From Diplonema japonicum (lineage: Eukaryota; Euglenozoa; Diplonemea; Diplonemida; Diplonemidae), in contig OZ025694.1 of assembly GCA_964019335.1 (NCBI GenBank), positions 434,001 through 498,000 on the forward strand: a stretch of DNA of 64,000 bases. The letters are read 5' to 3'. Below the pieces are notes generated by a model. It was not told the origin of the DNA. It saw nothing but the letters and a program-made list of their open reading frames with translations, and searched no databases. How positions within the stretch are numbered: the first letter of the stretch is position 1; each line of letters opens with the position of its first letter. Of this stretch, positions 20,728 through 32,380 are shown piece after piece. Both the position numbers and the translations under genes were made by a program.

Positions 20728-21066
20728 GGGCTATGTTGGCAAAGAAACGCGTTTCCAAGCTTTTTTTTTTTTCAGATTTAACACAGTGCAAGAAAGGAAG
20801 AAACCTTTCCCGGCAAGGAGCAAAACGAGAGTGAGGAGGGAAGGAAGCGATAGATTAACTAAAAGAGCAGAAGACCCGTCAGAAGAGGGACTGCATCAAC
20901 CGTCTGCGAAAGACACTTGTATCCGCCACCGGAACGGAGGTCAAAAAGGTAGCATCAGAAGATAACATTGCATTTTTTTTTTCTTTTAGCCGTTTTTGAA
21001 TGAAAAATATGGAAAACCAGAAACGTTGGGAAGGAATTGTTTCCCATTTCTCTGCCAACATAGCCC
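20728..21066. mobile_element. Small TIR element (MITE-like), copy 1
   Basis: 339 bp bounded by a perfect 14-bp inverted repeat: GGGCTATGTTGGCA (20728-20741) and TGCCAACATAGCCC (21053-21066). C-runs flank both sides. The subterminal sequence AAACGCGTTTCC is shared with the element at 50233. It encodes no protein, so it is non-autonomous. Confidence 0.75.
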
Positions 21067-22550
21067 CCCCCCCCCCCCCCCCCCCCCCCACACACACACA
21101 CTATATGCCACCCGGAACTAAACTGAATGGTGTTCAAATATATTTTTAACATTCTAAGATCCTTCTTTATGCAACACGTGCAACAATAACATGGTTTGTA
21201 AAAAGAGCATAAGTATATCAGTTCACTGCCCGGACCGTGTGCAGGAAGGAAAAGGAAATTGCCAAAGTACTTCCCCCCCCCATGCAGTATTTCATTTCTT
21301 TTTTTTTCCTTCTTTTTCCTTGTCCCTTTCAATCGCTTCAATTCTTCCGGCCTTGTTTTAACAGGGCCCACCCTCTCTCATCCTTCTGCCTCTCTGTTTA
21401 GTGGAGGGGGAAGCAAAGAAAAAAAAGAAAAAAATAAATATTTAGAATGTGCAACTATGAGTGTGTAATGTTTTTTTTTCTCCACCACCCGGTGGCAGCG
21501 TAGGCATTCTAAATTTTCTTTTCTTTCTTCCCCTTCTTTTTTTGTTTCAACCTTTCTTTTTTTGTAAAAGCTCGATTTGCACGACTGTCCAACATACAAG
21601 TATACGACACATTAGTCTCAGTTACTTTTAATTTGTTTTCCGTGCACTCGATTCTAGTAAACTATCTATAGTTTTTTTATTTTATTTTTTTATCTTCTCT
21701 GCAGCTGCCCTTCGTAGGGGCACGTAATCCGTGTCTTACTTTCCTTTGGGTGCTTTGGGGTCCATCTGCACTACCAGGTGTTGCATCGAAGCTATTTCAC
21801 TCTCAGGCTCTCTCAAAAAGAAAACCCCTCATCCTTTTTAAAAGGAAATTGCCCCCCCCTTTTTTTTTTGCTCCCTCCCCCCTCTCCCTTGGTACTCCCT
21901 CAAATTTATTTGTGTGTGAATATCCTTCTCCCCCTCCCCCCCTCCCCAATGGCTGATCTTTTTTTTGGGGGGGAAAAAAAAACGTTTTTCATGATTAAAC
22001 GGGAAGAAAAACAAGAAACACCATATTTTTTTCCCTCTTTTTTTTTCTTTTATTGTAGAATAGCACACACGTTATATCATACCACTGGGCGGCATCTTCC
22101 AGCTGAAGAGAGACCGCATCTCCTCATGGTCCTACCCCCTGAGATTTGCCTTAAACATCGCCTTTTCTTTAAAGAGATATTAAGGTCACTCCATATTATC
22201 CGTATTATTTGACCTAATTAAGTACCCCAGGATAGATTAAAATACCAGATAGGTATTGGTGCGACGTGTGCGCTATTAGTTTAAGAAGAAAAGAAGAAAA
22301 AGAAATGTTGGCAACAACAATCTCTTGCAAGATGTAACACAGATAATCTTATTCACTTGCACATTTTTTTTTTTCTCTCTCTCTTTTTTTTTTTCTTTTT
22401 TTTTTTAAGAAAAAGAAAAGAACAAAATATAAAAAGAAATGACAAAATTCAAAAAGAATAAAAAAAAGAAAAAAAAGAAAACAAAAGAAGAGAAAACGAG
22501 AGGATAAGGGGGAGGGGGGAAGCAAATCATTCTAGCTCTATTCCACCCCC

Positions 22551-22625
22551 TCCCCTTCTTCAGACTTCTTTTTTTCTCTCTTTTTTGTTTATTTCATCTC
22601 TCTCCCTTTCCTTCATTAAAAATAG
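22551..22625 (+). promoter_or_regulatory. Pyrimidine tract with AG: candidate trans-splice acceptor
   Basis: A C/T-rich tract (CTTCTTCAGACTTC...CCTTTCCTTCATT) leads to AG at 22624-22625, 34 nt before the ATG at 22659. Same arrangement as at 11404-11520. Confidence 0.4.
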
Positions 22626-22658
22626 ATATTACTTCCACTCTGCAAATAGGTGCATAAT

Positions 22659-25600
22659 ATGCGCGGCACCGTGATTCTGCTTTTTCTTTCATCGTGCGCT
22701 TGGCATGCTAGTGCCGCCACTGTAAGAATACGTTTCACAACACACACCTCGGGCAGCAGCGACTCCGGCCATCGGTTCTATCCGAGAATCTACTCAGGGA
22801 CTTCTAATTGCGCGACAGGTTCTATCAACGACCCAGATGACGGGGACGTGGACACTGTGTCAGCATCCTGTTCGTTTTCGGCAGAGGACGTCACACAGGT
22901 GAGGGTGCCTGCTCCTGGTCGTGACGGGTGGCGCATCCGCAGGGTGGACTTATGGATCAGAAATGCCTGGATGCCTTTGTGGGCTGTCAACGTGTCGCCC
23001 CGTGCCTTCGACACATGGATCGATGATGATTCAAGTGAACCGCAGTTCAAAACAGGGATCTTTGAAATGCTCCCGCTCCGGGTAATGGTGACCACGCAGA
23101 CTGGTGGCCATTCGCAGTCTGACGGTGAGTTCAAGCCAACGTTCGTTTCCACCACAGGTAGCACCTGTGCCGGTACAACAATCGATGAACCAGACCAGGG
23201 TGACAGCCATTGGTCTGTAGCAGGCTGTTTCTCTAACTTCGACCGTGTCGAGATCCCCGCCCCCAACAACGATGGGTGGTCCATCGCATCTGCCTACCAC
23301 CACAAGGGGCGCAACAACCTCGTCCGGCTCGTTGCCGTCAACGAGCGCCCCCCTACCTTGACGCCTTTTATCGATGGCAACTCGGGCAGTATTTTCGAAA
23401 GGAGCATCCTGCGTCCTGTTACGTTCAGGGTCCGCATCGTGACGCAGAACTGGGGATCTGCAGAATCGTCATACACTTATGAACCAAAGTTCATCTCCAA
23501 ATCAGGTACAGTCTGCTCCGGTACCGGTGTTGCCTCCCCAGGGAGAGGGAGCAGCATCTGGTCATACGGTGCATGCACCTTCCCTGTGAGCGAGCTGGAC
23601 CGTGTGGAGGTCTCGAACAAAGGGAACGACGGGTGGGACATTAACTCACTCTTCGTTGAGATAGCACCAGGCATTCAGATTCAGTGGTGGGCTGTGAACG
23701 AGTCCCCTCCGAAGTACAGCACGACAGTGGACGGCGACGGGGCCTCCCGCCACCGCAAGTGCATCTACAAGGTTCCTGATACTGAGGCACCGGACACTGA
23801 TGCTCCACCGACCCCTTTTCCTGACACTCTGGCACCACACACACCAGCACCTGACACGGCCATCCCTACTGCTGCCCCTGACACCCCTGCACCTGACACT
23901 GCTACTCCGACATCGGCCCCAGACACACCAGCACCAGATACTGCGATACCAACTACAGCACCTGATACACCGGCACCTGACACGGCCATCCCTACTTCTG
24001 CCCCTGACACCCCGGCACCTGACACTGCTATTCCGACATCGGCACCTGACACACCAGCACCAGATACTGCGATACCAACATCGGCTCCGGATACACCAGC
24101 ACCTGACACAGCTATTCCGACAACGGCCCCAGACACACCAGCACCAGATACTGCGATCCCAACTATTGCCCCAGACACACCAGCACCTGACACGGCCATC
24201 CCTACTTCTGCCCCTGACACCCCGGCACCTGACACTGCTACTCCGACATCGGCCCCAGACACACCAGCACCTGATACTGCAATCCCAACTACAGCACCTG
24301 ACACACCAGCACCTGACACAGCAATTCCGACAACGGCCCCTGATACGCCAGCACCAGATACTGCGATACCAACTACAGCACCTGATACACCGGCACCTGA
24401 CACGGCCATCCCTACTTCTGCCCCTGACACCCCGGCACCTGACACTGCGATACCAACATCGGCTCCGGATACACCGGCACCTGACACTGCTATTCCGACA
24501 ACGGCCCCTGATACACCAGCACCAGATACTGCGATCCCAACTACAGCACCTGATACACCAGCACCTGACACGGCCATCCCTACTTCTGCCCCTGACACAC
24601 CGGCACCTGACACTGCTATTCCGACAACGGCCCCTGACACACCAGCACCAGATACTGCGATACCAACTACTGCTCCAGACACACCGGCACCTGACACTGC
24701 TATTCCGACAACGGCCCCTGATACACCAGCACCAGATACTGCGATCCCAACTACAGCACCTGATACACCAGCACCTGACACGGCCATCCCTACTTCTGCC
24801 CCTGACACACCGGCACCTGACACTGCTATTCCGACAACGGCCCCTGACACACCAGCACCAGATACTGCGATACCAACTACTGCTCCAGACACACCGGCAC
24901 CTGACACGGCCATCCCTACTTCTGCCCCTGACACACCGGCACCTGACACTGCGATACCAACATCGGCTCCGGATACACCGGCACCTGACACTGCTATTCC
25001 GACAACGGCCCCTGATACACCAGCACCAGATACTGCGATCCCAACTACTGCTCCAGACACACCAGCACCTGACACGGCCATCCCTACTTCGGCGCCTGAC
25101 ACTTCAGCACCTGACACTGCGATACCAACATCGGCTCCGGATACACCAGCACCTGACACAGCTATCCCCACTTCTGCCCCTGACACACCAGCACCAGATA
25201 CTGCGATACCAACTACAGCACCTGATACACCAGCACCTGACACGGCCATCCCTACCTCAGCCCCTGACACGTCAGCACCTGACACTGCGATACCAACATC
25301 GGCTCCGGATACCCCGGCACCTGACACTGCTATTCCGACAACGGCACCTGACACACCAGCACCAGATACTGCGATCCCAACTACTGCCCCCGACACACCA
25401 GCACCTGACACGGCCATCCCTACTGCTGTTCCTGACACGCCGGCACCTGACACTGCTATCCCGACATCGGCCCCAGACACACCAGCACCTGATACTGCGA
25501 TACCAACTACAGCACCTGGCACACCAGCACCGGACACTGCGATACCAACATCAGCTCCGGATACACCAGCACCTGACACTGCTATTCCGACAACGGCCCC

Positions 25601-28600
25601 AGACACACCAGCACCAGATACTGCGATACCAACTACTGCCCCTGACACACCGGCACCTGACACAGCCATCCCCACTTCTGCCCCTTACACCCCATCACCT
25701 GATACTGCGATACCAACTACGGCTCCGGATACCTCTGCACCAGTTACTGTGACCCCTACCTCAGCACCTGACACGCCAGCACCAGACACTGCTATTCCTA
25801 CTTCGGCCCCGTTCACATCAGCACCCGATACTGCGATTCCAACACCAGCTCCGAATACACCAGCACCTAACACGGCCACCCCTACTTTCGCCCCTGACAC
25901 ACCAGCACCTGACACCGCAATCCCAACATCGGCACCTGACACTACTGCACCGAACACCGCGATCCCTACTGCGACACCTGACACAGTAGCTCCTGACACT
26001 GTGGTTCCTACTTCAGCGCCAGACACAACAGCCCCAGACACCGCAACGCCAACTTCGGCACCTGAAACTGCAATCCCTTCCTCTGTACCTGATACACTAG
26101 CTCCCGACACCGCTATCCCAACATCGGCACCTGACACAACAGCCCCCGTCACTGTGGTTCCTACTTCTACGCCCGATACCACAGCACCTGATACCGCAAC
26201 CCCAACATCTGCTCCCAACACACCCGCTCCCGACACCTCAGTTCCGACAACAGCACCAGATACCACAGTGCCAGACACCGCAACCCCAACATCGGCACCT
26301 GACACTGCAATCCCTTCCTCTGTACCTGATACAACAGCTCCCGACACCGCTATCCCAACATCGGCTCCGGACACCACAACCCCCAGCACTGCTTCCCCTA
26401 CTGTTTCCCCGGACACACCGTCGCCTGACACCGCAATCCCAACATCGGCACCTGACACTATTGCACCGAACACCGCGATCCCTACTGCGACACCTGACAC
26501 AGTAGCTCCTGACACTGTGGTTCCTACTTCAGCGCCAGACACAACAGCACCAACGCCAACTTCGGCACCTGACACTGCAATCCCTTCCTCTGTACCTGAT
26601 ACACCAGCTCCCGACACCGCTATCCCAACTTCGGCACCTGACACAACAGCCCCCGTCACTGTGGTTCCTACTTCTACGCCCGATACCACAGCACCTGATA
26701 CCGCAACCCCAACATCTGCTCCCAACACACCCGCTCCCGACACCTCAGTTCCGACAACAGCACCAGATACCACAGTGCCAGACACCGCAACCCCAACATC
26801 GGCACCTGACACTGCAATCCCTTCCTCTGTACCTGATACAACAGCTCCCGACACCGCTATCCCAACATCGGCTCCGGACACCACAACCCCCAGCACTGCT
26901 TCCCCTACTGTTTCCCCGGGCACACCGTCGCCTGACACCGCGGCACCAACACCTGCTCCCAACACACCCGCTCCCGACACCTCAGTCCCGACAACAGCCC
27001 CAGATACTGTTACTCCCGCTCTCAACACTGCGATCCCAACATCGGCACCCGATACACCTTCCCCTGACACTGCGATCCCTTCTTCTGTCACCTCGGTACC
27101 GACATCTGCCCCTGACACACTGGCACCAGGACCCGTTACCACAGCCATCCCCACTTCGGCCCCTGACACAGCAATGCCCACTTCCCAACCTGACACAGCG
27201 GCACCCGACACAGTGGTCCCAACATCGGCCCCTGATACCTCGGCACCCAACACCGCGAATCCTACCCTTGCACCCGACACTGCAGTCCCAACATCAGTCC
27301 CCGATACAACGACACCTGGGACACCGGCACCCGACACGGTGGTTCCAACATCTGTTCCGGATACATCTGCTCCCGACACAGCAAGCCCTACATCTTCCCC
27401 TGACACTGCGGCACCTACATCGGCACCTGACACACTGGCACCAGATACTGTTGTGCCCACCTCAGTACCAACAACAGTCCCAACGGTCAGTCCTGGAACG
27501 ACACAAGTACCGACCACAAGTCCCTTGACTTCGGTTCCAACACCTTCACCTGACACTTCGATACCTACCTCAACACCGACTCTGAGCCCTGGGACCACAG
27601 CGTCCCCAAGCACTCCTTCACCTGATACGGCTTCCCCTGACACTTCATCCCCTACCTCTGTACCCACTCTGGTCCCTGGAACCACAAGCAGTCCTACTAC
27701 TTCGAACCCCACAGCGTCCCCTGACACTTCGTCCCCTACCTCAGTACCTACTCTGGTCCCTGGAACCACAAGCAGCCCACCCACCTTGGCCCCAGCCTCA
27801 ACACCGACTCTGGTCCCTGGGACCACGGCATCTCCAAGCACTTCTTCTCCCGATACGGCTTCACCCACAACGTCCCCTGACACTTCGTCCCCTACCTCGG
27901 CACCTACTCTGGTCCCTGGAGCGACAAGCAGCCCACCCACCTTGGCCCCCGCCTCAACACCGACTCTGAGCCCTAGGACCACGTCATCTCCAAGCACTAC
28001 TTCTCCGGACACGGCTTCACCCACAATGTCCCCTACCACGGCTTCACCTACCTCAGTACCTACTCTGGTCCCTGGAACGACAAGCAGCCCACCCACCTTG
28101 GCCCCCGCCTCAACACCGACTCTGGTCCCTGGGACCACGGCATCTCCAAGCACTTCTTCTCCCGATACGGCATCACCCACAACGTCCCCTGATACGGCTT
28201 CACCTGACACTTCGTCTCCTATCTCAGTACCTACTCTGGTCCCTGGAAGGACAAGCAGCCCACCCACCTTGGTCCCTGCCTCAACACCGACTCTAGTCCC
28301 TGGAACCACAAGTACGCCCACGGCAGCTCCCACAACGACTCCCTCGACTGCTTCACCCACAGCCACCACCACTTCGCCGACATCAGCCCCTGTCACCTTG
28401 GGACCGACTGCTGGGATGACCGCTTCACCAGCAGGGGGGGCTGTTCCGACCGCAATCCCCCCCACCTTAGCTCCTCGTTCTTCTCCCTCGACCCTGCCAC
28501 CTGTGACCAGCTTGCCTGCTGGGGTAACGCTTTCCCCAACAACTACTGTAACCTCTTCACCAGGAGGGACAACCACCACCTTCAGTCCCTCAACCTTTTC

Positions 28601-30491
28601 CCCTGCGGCCGGGGTGACCAGCTTGCCGTCTGTGGTCACACTCCCTCCAACAACTACTGGAGTAACTCCTTCACCAAGAGGGACAACCACCACCACCTTC
28701 AGCCCGTCGACCCTGTCGCCTGTGACTGTGCCTGTTCCTGGGACAACCCTTCCGCCAGTGACTGCTTCCCCTGCAGGGACTACGACGAGCACCTTCAGCC
28801 CGTCGACCCTGTCCCCTGCGATCGGTGTACCCCCGACAGCTTCCCCAGGAGGAGGAGGATCGATCCCCACATCCTCCCCCTTCATGATACCAACCTTCAC
28901 CCCGCCTGTAGTCCCCACCTTCACCCCGCCTATGGTCCCTACCTTTTCTCCTCCTGCTGCACCCACCTTTACCCCTCCTTCTCCATCGGTTCCCACCTTT
29001 TCCCCAAGCACCTTGTCTCCGTCAGGGACGGGGCCAGCCACCACCGCCGCACCCTCATCGCCGGGGAGCACCTTCGAACCCAGCACCTTGTCTCCTGGCA
29101 GCACCTTCTCGCCGCCGACGACCTTGGTGCCGGGGACGACGGAAGCTCCTGGTGGTGCTGGGGGAACGACAACACTGTCTCCTGGCAGCACCTTCTCGCC
29201 GTCTACTTTGTCCCCCGGTGGCGGGACCCCAGCCACCTTCGCCCCATCGACCCTGGTTCCCCCCGGGACCACACTCGCACCTGGGACCACACTTTCACCT
29301 GGAACGAACACTTCGTCGTCCCCTTCAGGGGTTGGGGGGGAAACCCCTATTCCTACCTTGGGCAGCATAGAGAAGCCTCCAGCGAACGATGACGATGACG
29401 ACAGCTGGTTGTGGCTGCTTCTGCTTTTGTTGCTCCTCCTCCTCTGTTGCTGCCTGTTACTCTTGCTCCTCGCGTGGAGGAAGAGGAAGGCGAAGGAGCA
29501 GCAGCAGCAGGGAGGGAAGTGGGACATGCACAGCGGGCACGTGGGGAGGGAGGACCCGATGTACGGCGAGCTGGCGTCACCACTGCATCACGAGGCGGAC
29601 AACAACCCGAGGGCAGAGGACAGCTTGTATCCAGATGTGTCCCCGGGACCTTTGCTCCCCGCTTTCCTGTCACCGAACCCGAGCAGTCCGGCACACGAGC
29701 CGAACAGGGCGGCTGGGCTTGGGTCTGCGTGGACACCTGATGCAGATGAGCCGAACAAAGCGAACGACAAGGCAGCTGGGGGTTCTGTGTGGAAACCTGA
29801 TGCGGACGAGCCGAACAGGGCAAGTGATTACATTGTGGGCAGCCCGCAGACGAAGAGCCTTCCCAGCAGCGACAGCAGCAGGCCGGAGGACGCCTCGTTC
29901 GCAGAGCTCGACATCACGAAGGCCTCCCCGCCGCCACAGCTGCAGAACATATCGAGCCCGCTGAAGCGGCCGCACAGGGGGCCAAGGAGTTACAGGAGGT
30001 CGCCTGCCGTGTCGTCAGCAGCGTCGCCGTCACCCATGTCGTCTCCTTTGTCGCCACCAGTGCTGCAGAACGTGCCACCCAAGGTGCCGAAGAGGAAGAC
30101 GCGGCCGATGGCGGAGCTGGCCTCGTTCGACCCTGCATGGGGGGAGGAGTCCGCTGCCTCTGGGCTGAGTGTCACCCCTGGGTTGAGCGTCGCGAAGGAA
30201 CCTCTGGAGCCGTACACACCACCATCATTCACGACAGAGGGGTCGCGGCAGGCACTGCTGAACCGCAGCGGGAGGCTGACGAACCCATTGACCCCCTCCA
30301 CGAAGGGGGGAGAGGCCTCTTGGGCAAACATGAGCATGCTCAGCATTGGCGGGTCAAGTGGGAGGACTCCTCTGGGGCAGTACTCCACACCTTCCATCAC
30401 GACAGAGGGGTCTCGGAAGACACTGCTCTCGCGCAGCAGCAAGCGGTCCACCAAGCCGCTGGAACAAGATCTGAGTGCGTTTCAAGTTTAA
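22659..30491 (+). CDS. Giant mucin-like membrane protein with three PLAT-like modules (paralogue 2)
   Basis: 2610 residues. The ATG at 22659 gives the signal peptide MRGTVILLFLSSCAWHASAA. Three PLAT-like modules (about 20-372) are followed by a PDT-rich mucin-like region, a single membrane span (about 2250-2273) and a ~337-residue cytoplasmic tail. The first two modules clearly differ from paralogue 1, but the third is nearly identical in DNA to both neighbours. After it, the [11 protein letters not shown] segment is identical to the 5284 gene, not to paralogue 1. The tail has its own insert (WTPDADEPNKAND, WKPDADEPNRASD) where paralogue 1 has other sequence; the last ~200 residues are identical. 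Probably a surface glycoprotein of the same family. Confidence 0.9.
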   Translation: MRGTVILLFLSSCAWHASAATVRIRFTTHTSGSSDSGHRFYPRIYSGTSNCATGSINDPDDGDVDTVSASCSFSAEDVTQVRVPAPGRDGWRIRRVDLWIRNAWMPLWAVNVSPRAFDTWIDDDSSEPQFKTGIFEMLPLRVMVTTQTGGHSQSDGEFKPTFVSTTGSTCAGTTIDEPDQGDSHWSVAGCFSNFDRVEIPAPNNDGWSIASAYHHKGRNNLVRLVAVNERPPTLTPFIDGNSGSIFERSILRPVTFRVRIVTQNWGSAESSYTYEPKFISKSGTVCSGTGVASPGRGSSIWSYGACTFPVSELDRVEVSNKGNDGWDINSLFVEIAPGIQIQWWAVNESPPKYSTTVDGDGASRHRKCIYKVPDTEAPDTDAPPTPFPDTLAPHTPAPDTAIPTAAPDTPAPDTATPTSAPDTPAPDTAIPTTAPDTPAPDTAIPTSAPDTPAPDTAIPTSAPDTPAPDTAIPTSAPDTPAPDTAIPTTAPDTPAPDTAIPTIAPDTPAPDTAIPTSAPDTPAPDTATPTSAPDTPAPDTAIPTTAPDTPAPDTAIPTTAPDTPAPDTAIPTTAPDTPAPDTAIPTSAPDTPAPDTAIPTSAPDTPAPDTAIPTTAPDTPAPDTAIPTTAPDTPAPDTAIPTSAPDTPAPDTAIPTTAPDTPAPDTAIPTTAPDTPAPDTAIPTTAPDTPAPDTAIPTTAPDTPAPDTAIPTSAPDTPAPDTAIPTTAPDTPAPDTAIPTTAPDTPAPDTAIPTSAPDTPAPDTAIPTSAPDTPAPDTAIPTTAPDTPAPDTAIPTTAPDTPAPDTAIPTSAPDTSAPDTAIPTSAPDTPAPDTAIPTSAPDTPAPDTAIPTTAPDTPAPDTAIPTSAPDTSAPDTAIPTSAPDTPAPDTAIPTTAPDTPAPDTAIPTTAPDTPAPDTAIPTAVPDTPAPDTAIPTSAPDTPAPDTAIPTTAPGTPAPDTAIPTSAPDTPAPDTAIPTTAPDTPAPDTAIPTTAPDTPAPDTAIPTSAPYTPSPDTAIPTTAPDTSAPVTVTPTSAPDTPAPDTAIPTSAPFTSAPDTAIPTPAPNTPAPNTATPTFAPDTPAPDTAIPTSAPDTTAPNTAIPTATPDTVAPDTVVPTSAPDTTAPDTATPTSAPETAIPSSVPDTLAPDTAIPTSAPDTTAPVTVVPTSTPDTTAPDTATPTSAPNTPAPDTSVPTTAPDTTVPDTATPTSAPDTAIPSSVPDTTAPDTAIPTSAPDTTTPSTASPTVSPDTPSPDTAIPTSAPDTIAPNTAIPTATPDTVAPDTVVPTSAPDTTAPTPTSAPDTAIPSSVPDTPAPDTAIPTSAPDTTAPVTVVPTSTPDTTAPDTATPTSAPNTPAPDTSVPTTAPDTTVPDTATPTSAPDTAIPSSVPDTTAPDTAIPTSAPDTTTPSTASPTVSPGTPSPDTAAPTPAPNTPAPDTSVPTTAPDTVTPALNTAIPTSAPDTPSPDTAIPSSVTSVPTSAPDTLAPGPVTTAIPTSAPDTAMPTSQPDTAAPDTVVPTSAPDTSAPNTANPTLAPDTAVPTSVPDTTTPGTPAPDTVVPTSVPDTSAPDTASPTSSPDTAAPTSAPDTLAPDTVVPTSVPTTVPTVSPGTTQVPTTSPLTSVPTPSPDTSIPTSTPTLSPGTTASPSTPSPDTASPDTSSPTSVPTLVPGTTSSPTTSNPTASPDTSSPTSVPTLVPGTTSSPPTLAPASTPTLVPGTTASPSTSSPDTASPTTSPDTSSPTSAPTLVPGATSSPPTLAPASTPTLSPRTTSSPSTTSPDTASPTMSPTTASPTSVPTLVPGTTSSPPTLAPASTPTLVPGTTASPSTSSPDTASPTTSPDTASPDTSSPISVPTLVPGRTSSPPTLVPASTPTLVPGTTSTPTAAPTTTPSTASPTATTTSPTSAPVTLGPTAGMTASPAGGAVPTAIPPTLAPRSSPSTLPPVTSLPAGVTLSPTTTVTSSPGGTTTTFSPSTFSPAAGVTSLPSVVTLPPTTTGVTPSPRGTTTTTFSPSTLSPVTVPVPGTTLPPVTASPAGTTTSTFSPSTLSPAIGVPPTASPGGGGSIPTSSPFMIPTFTPPVVPTFTPPMVPTFSPPAAPTFTPPSPSVPTFSPSTLSPSGTGPATTAAPSSPGSTFEPSTLSPGSTFSPPTTLVPGTTEAPGGAGGTTTLSPGSTFSPSTLSPGGGTPATFAPSTLVPPGTTLAPGTTLSPGTNTSSSPSGVGGETPIPTLGSIEKPPANDDDDDSWLWLLLLLLLLLLCCCLLLLLLAWRKRKAKEQQQQGGKWDMHSGHVGREDPMYGELASPLHHEADNNPRAEDSLYPDVSPGPLLPAFLSPNPSSPAHEPNRAAGLGSAWTPDADEPNKANDKAAGGSVWKPDADEPNRASDYIVGSPQTKSLPSSDSSRPEDASFAELDITKASPPPQLQNISSPLKRPHRGPRSYRRSPAVSSAASPSPMSSPLSPPVLQNVPPKVPKRKTRPMAELASFDPAWGEESAASGLSVTPGLSVAKEPLEPYTPPSFTTEGSRQALLNRSGRLTNPLTPSTKGGEASWANMSMLSIGGSSGRTPLGQYSTPSITTEGSRKTLLSRSSKRSTKPLEQDLSAFQV
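23850..25915 (+). repeat. 42-bp coding minisatellite in paralogue 2
   Basis: About 49 copies of the PAPDTAIPT(T/S)APDT unit, as in paralogue 1. Codon variants differ (GATACTGCGATACCAACTAC versus GACACCGCAATTCCCACTAC), so the two arrays expanded or homogenised separately, unlike the shared 3' block. Confidence 0.9.
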
Positions 30492-30557
30492 GTTTAAATA
30501 GCGCCCCATATATCTAAACCCGTCTGGCAATCCTGAACTTGCTCTAAAGGGGCAACA
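25911..30557 (+). repeat. Long near-identical block shared with 15388-20085
   Basis: Partner of the block in paralogue 1. The two starts are separated by about 10.5 kb. It includes the 3' flank for 66 bp after the stop. Confidence 0.92.
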
Positions 30558-32231
30558 ATTGATGCAAGTGTTCCAGTCTATCCTTCGTATCCTCCCTGTA
30601 CCTACTAACGTCACAGTTCAAAACGTTTTAATGTTGAGGGACACACAATTAATCCCCTTATGATCCCCTTGACTGTTTCAACCCCCTATTCACCTATGTG
30701 GGATTCCTAAATAAAAGTTTGCTTCATTCTCTGTTTTCGTTTGAACAGTTATCCTCTCTCTTCTTTCTGCCTCTCTATTTCCTTTTTATTACTTCATTCT
30801 TGTTTCTTGAGGAAAAAGAAAAGAAAAAGTAGGGAGGGGGGGAGGGGGGAGTGAGGGGAGTGAAAATACCCATGCTTCCCCCCTTTTCTCTTTTTCTTTT
30901 TAAGCGACGCGTCACATACTGCAGGTTCCCTTCAAAGACATCTTTTTTTTTTTTAATTCCTTCCTCTCCATACCTTCTGCCTCCCTTCTTTTGTTTTCTT
31001 TAGATTTCTTTGGAATGTGACGCTACGCGGCTCATCTTCAAAAGGACTCTTTAAATTCCTTCCTTTTTTTATCTGGGCTAGCTGGTGTGCTCGCACTGTA
31101 CCAGTTTTCTTTAGTCTGAATAGAGTGAGTTCCCACTCCCTTCCCTTTTGTATTTTGTAGCTAGGGGGGTATTGATATTGATGTCTTTTGTTCCCTCCCC
31201 TCCCTTGTTCCCATTCCAAAGGAAGCTGCCCGTTTCTTTCTTATTAAATGTCTCTTTTTTTTTTTCTTCTTTTTTTTAAAGAAAGTTCATTTTTAAGGTG
31301 AAAGACAGTCATTATTGTTAGTTAAATAGTTGTCTCCTGCCTCTTATCTTTTTTTTTTTTGGCGCGTTTTCTTTTCTTTTCTTTTCTTTTTTTGGAGAAA
31401 ACTGCTGGCTTGACCCCCAATGCTCAGCCGATATTCCCAAAGGTCCTATCCGTTTCGGGGTGGACGGTCTTTCTGACCGGTCCCTATAAATCCCAACGTC
31501 GTCAGAATTAGCTTTTCATGCCACGAAAAGCTGATTTTTGAGGGTGTTTTCGATGATTAATCTGGAAGGCCAAAAAAAAAAAAAATGATTTTTGATGGAC
31601 AAGAAATCACGTGCTACAACATTCCATGCAAAGGTTTACAAAGAAAAGAAGAAAGGAAAGACTTGACACCACCCCCTGAAAGGTCACTGTTGGGGATAAC
31701 TTGTCGAAGACTGGTGGACACATCAAGAGGTGGTCAGTCAAAAAAATAAAAGAAAGAAAAGAAGAATGTGAAAAAAAAAAAGAAAGAAGCGTTTTTACTT
31801 ATGCCTAACAAAAGGTTTTGAAAAAAAGAAGAAAAGCCAATGACTCCCCCCCCCCCCCCCCCCTTCAGTTCTTAAATCTTAAGCTGAATTGCCTTCTTGG
31901 TTCCCATGGCCCAGAAGCCTAGTGTGGTGTGCGGTTAGTAGTTTAAGAAATTCATATTTTAAAAAAGAGAAGAAGAGAGGCAGCTTGCTTGTCCGGCTTT
32001 GACCATTCTGATAAAATCGCCAACTCTTTTCGTTTTTTTCTTTTTTTTTGGTTCTCCCTGCGTGCTATTTTCTTTTGTGTTCTACGGTGAGCGCCCACTC
32101 GCACACCGAAGTTTAAACCGAAATATTTAAATTAAATCAAATTTTGTGTTTCTCAGTCCCTCCTCCCGTCTTGTTCCCATGCTGCTCCTGGAGGCAATTA
32201 GGATTTGCCCCCCTATTTTTTTTTTTTTTTT

Positions 32232-32380
32232 TGCTTGAACAAGAAAAACAATGTATTGATAGTGAATTTGTTATTTCCCAAAAAAAGAAAAAAGTAGTGG
32301 TAGCATTGTTGGGTTTTCTCTTTCTACAGGTTAATCCGGTTTGCGCACAAAGAAAACAACAATCAACCGCTTCTTTTTTT
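32232..32380 (+). repeat. SINE-like repeat A, copy 3
   Basis: Follows a T-run. It has TTGCTTGAACAAGAAAAACA, AGTAGTGGTAGCATTGTTGG, CTACAGGTTAA and the tail AACAACAATCAACCGC before another T-rich run. Slightly diverged from copies 2 and 4. Confidence 0.85.

Larger units (their letters stand above)
20020..22658. other. 2.6-kb intergenic region
   Basis: Holds the duplicated 3' flank (to 20085), inverted motif E copies (20031-20057 and 20239-20264), an A-run (20642-20663), a TIR element (20728-21066), a long C-run (21064-21089) followed by (CA)n, and A/T-rich low-complexity DNA to 22550. No gene is supported. Confidence 0.6.
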
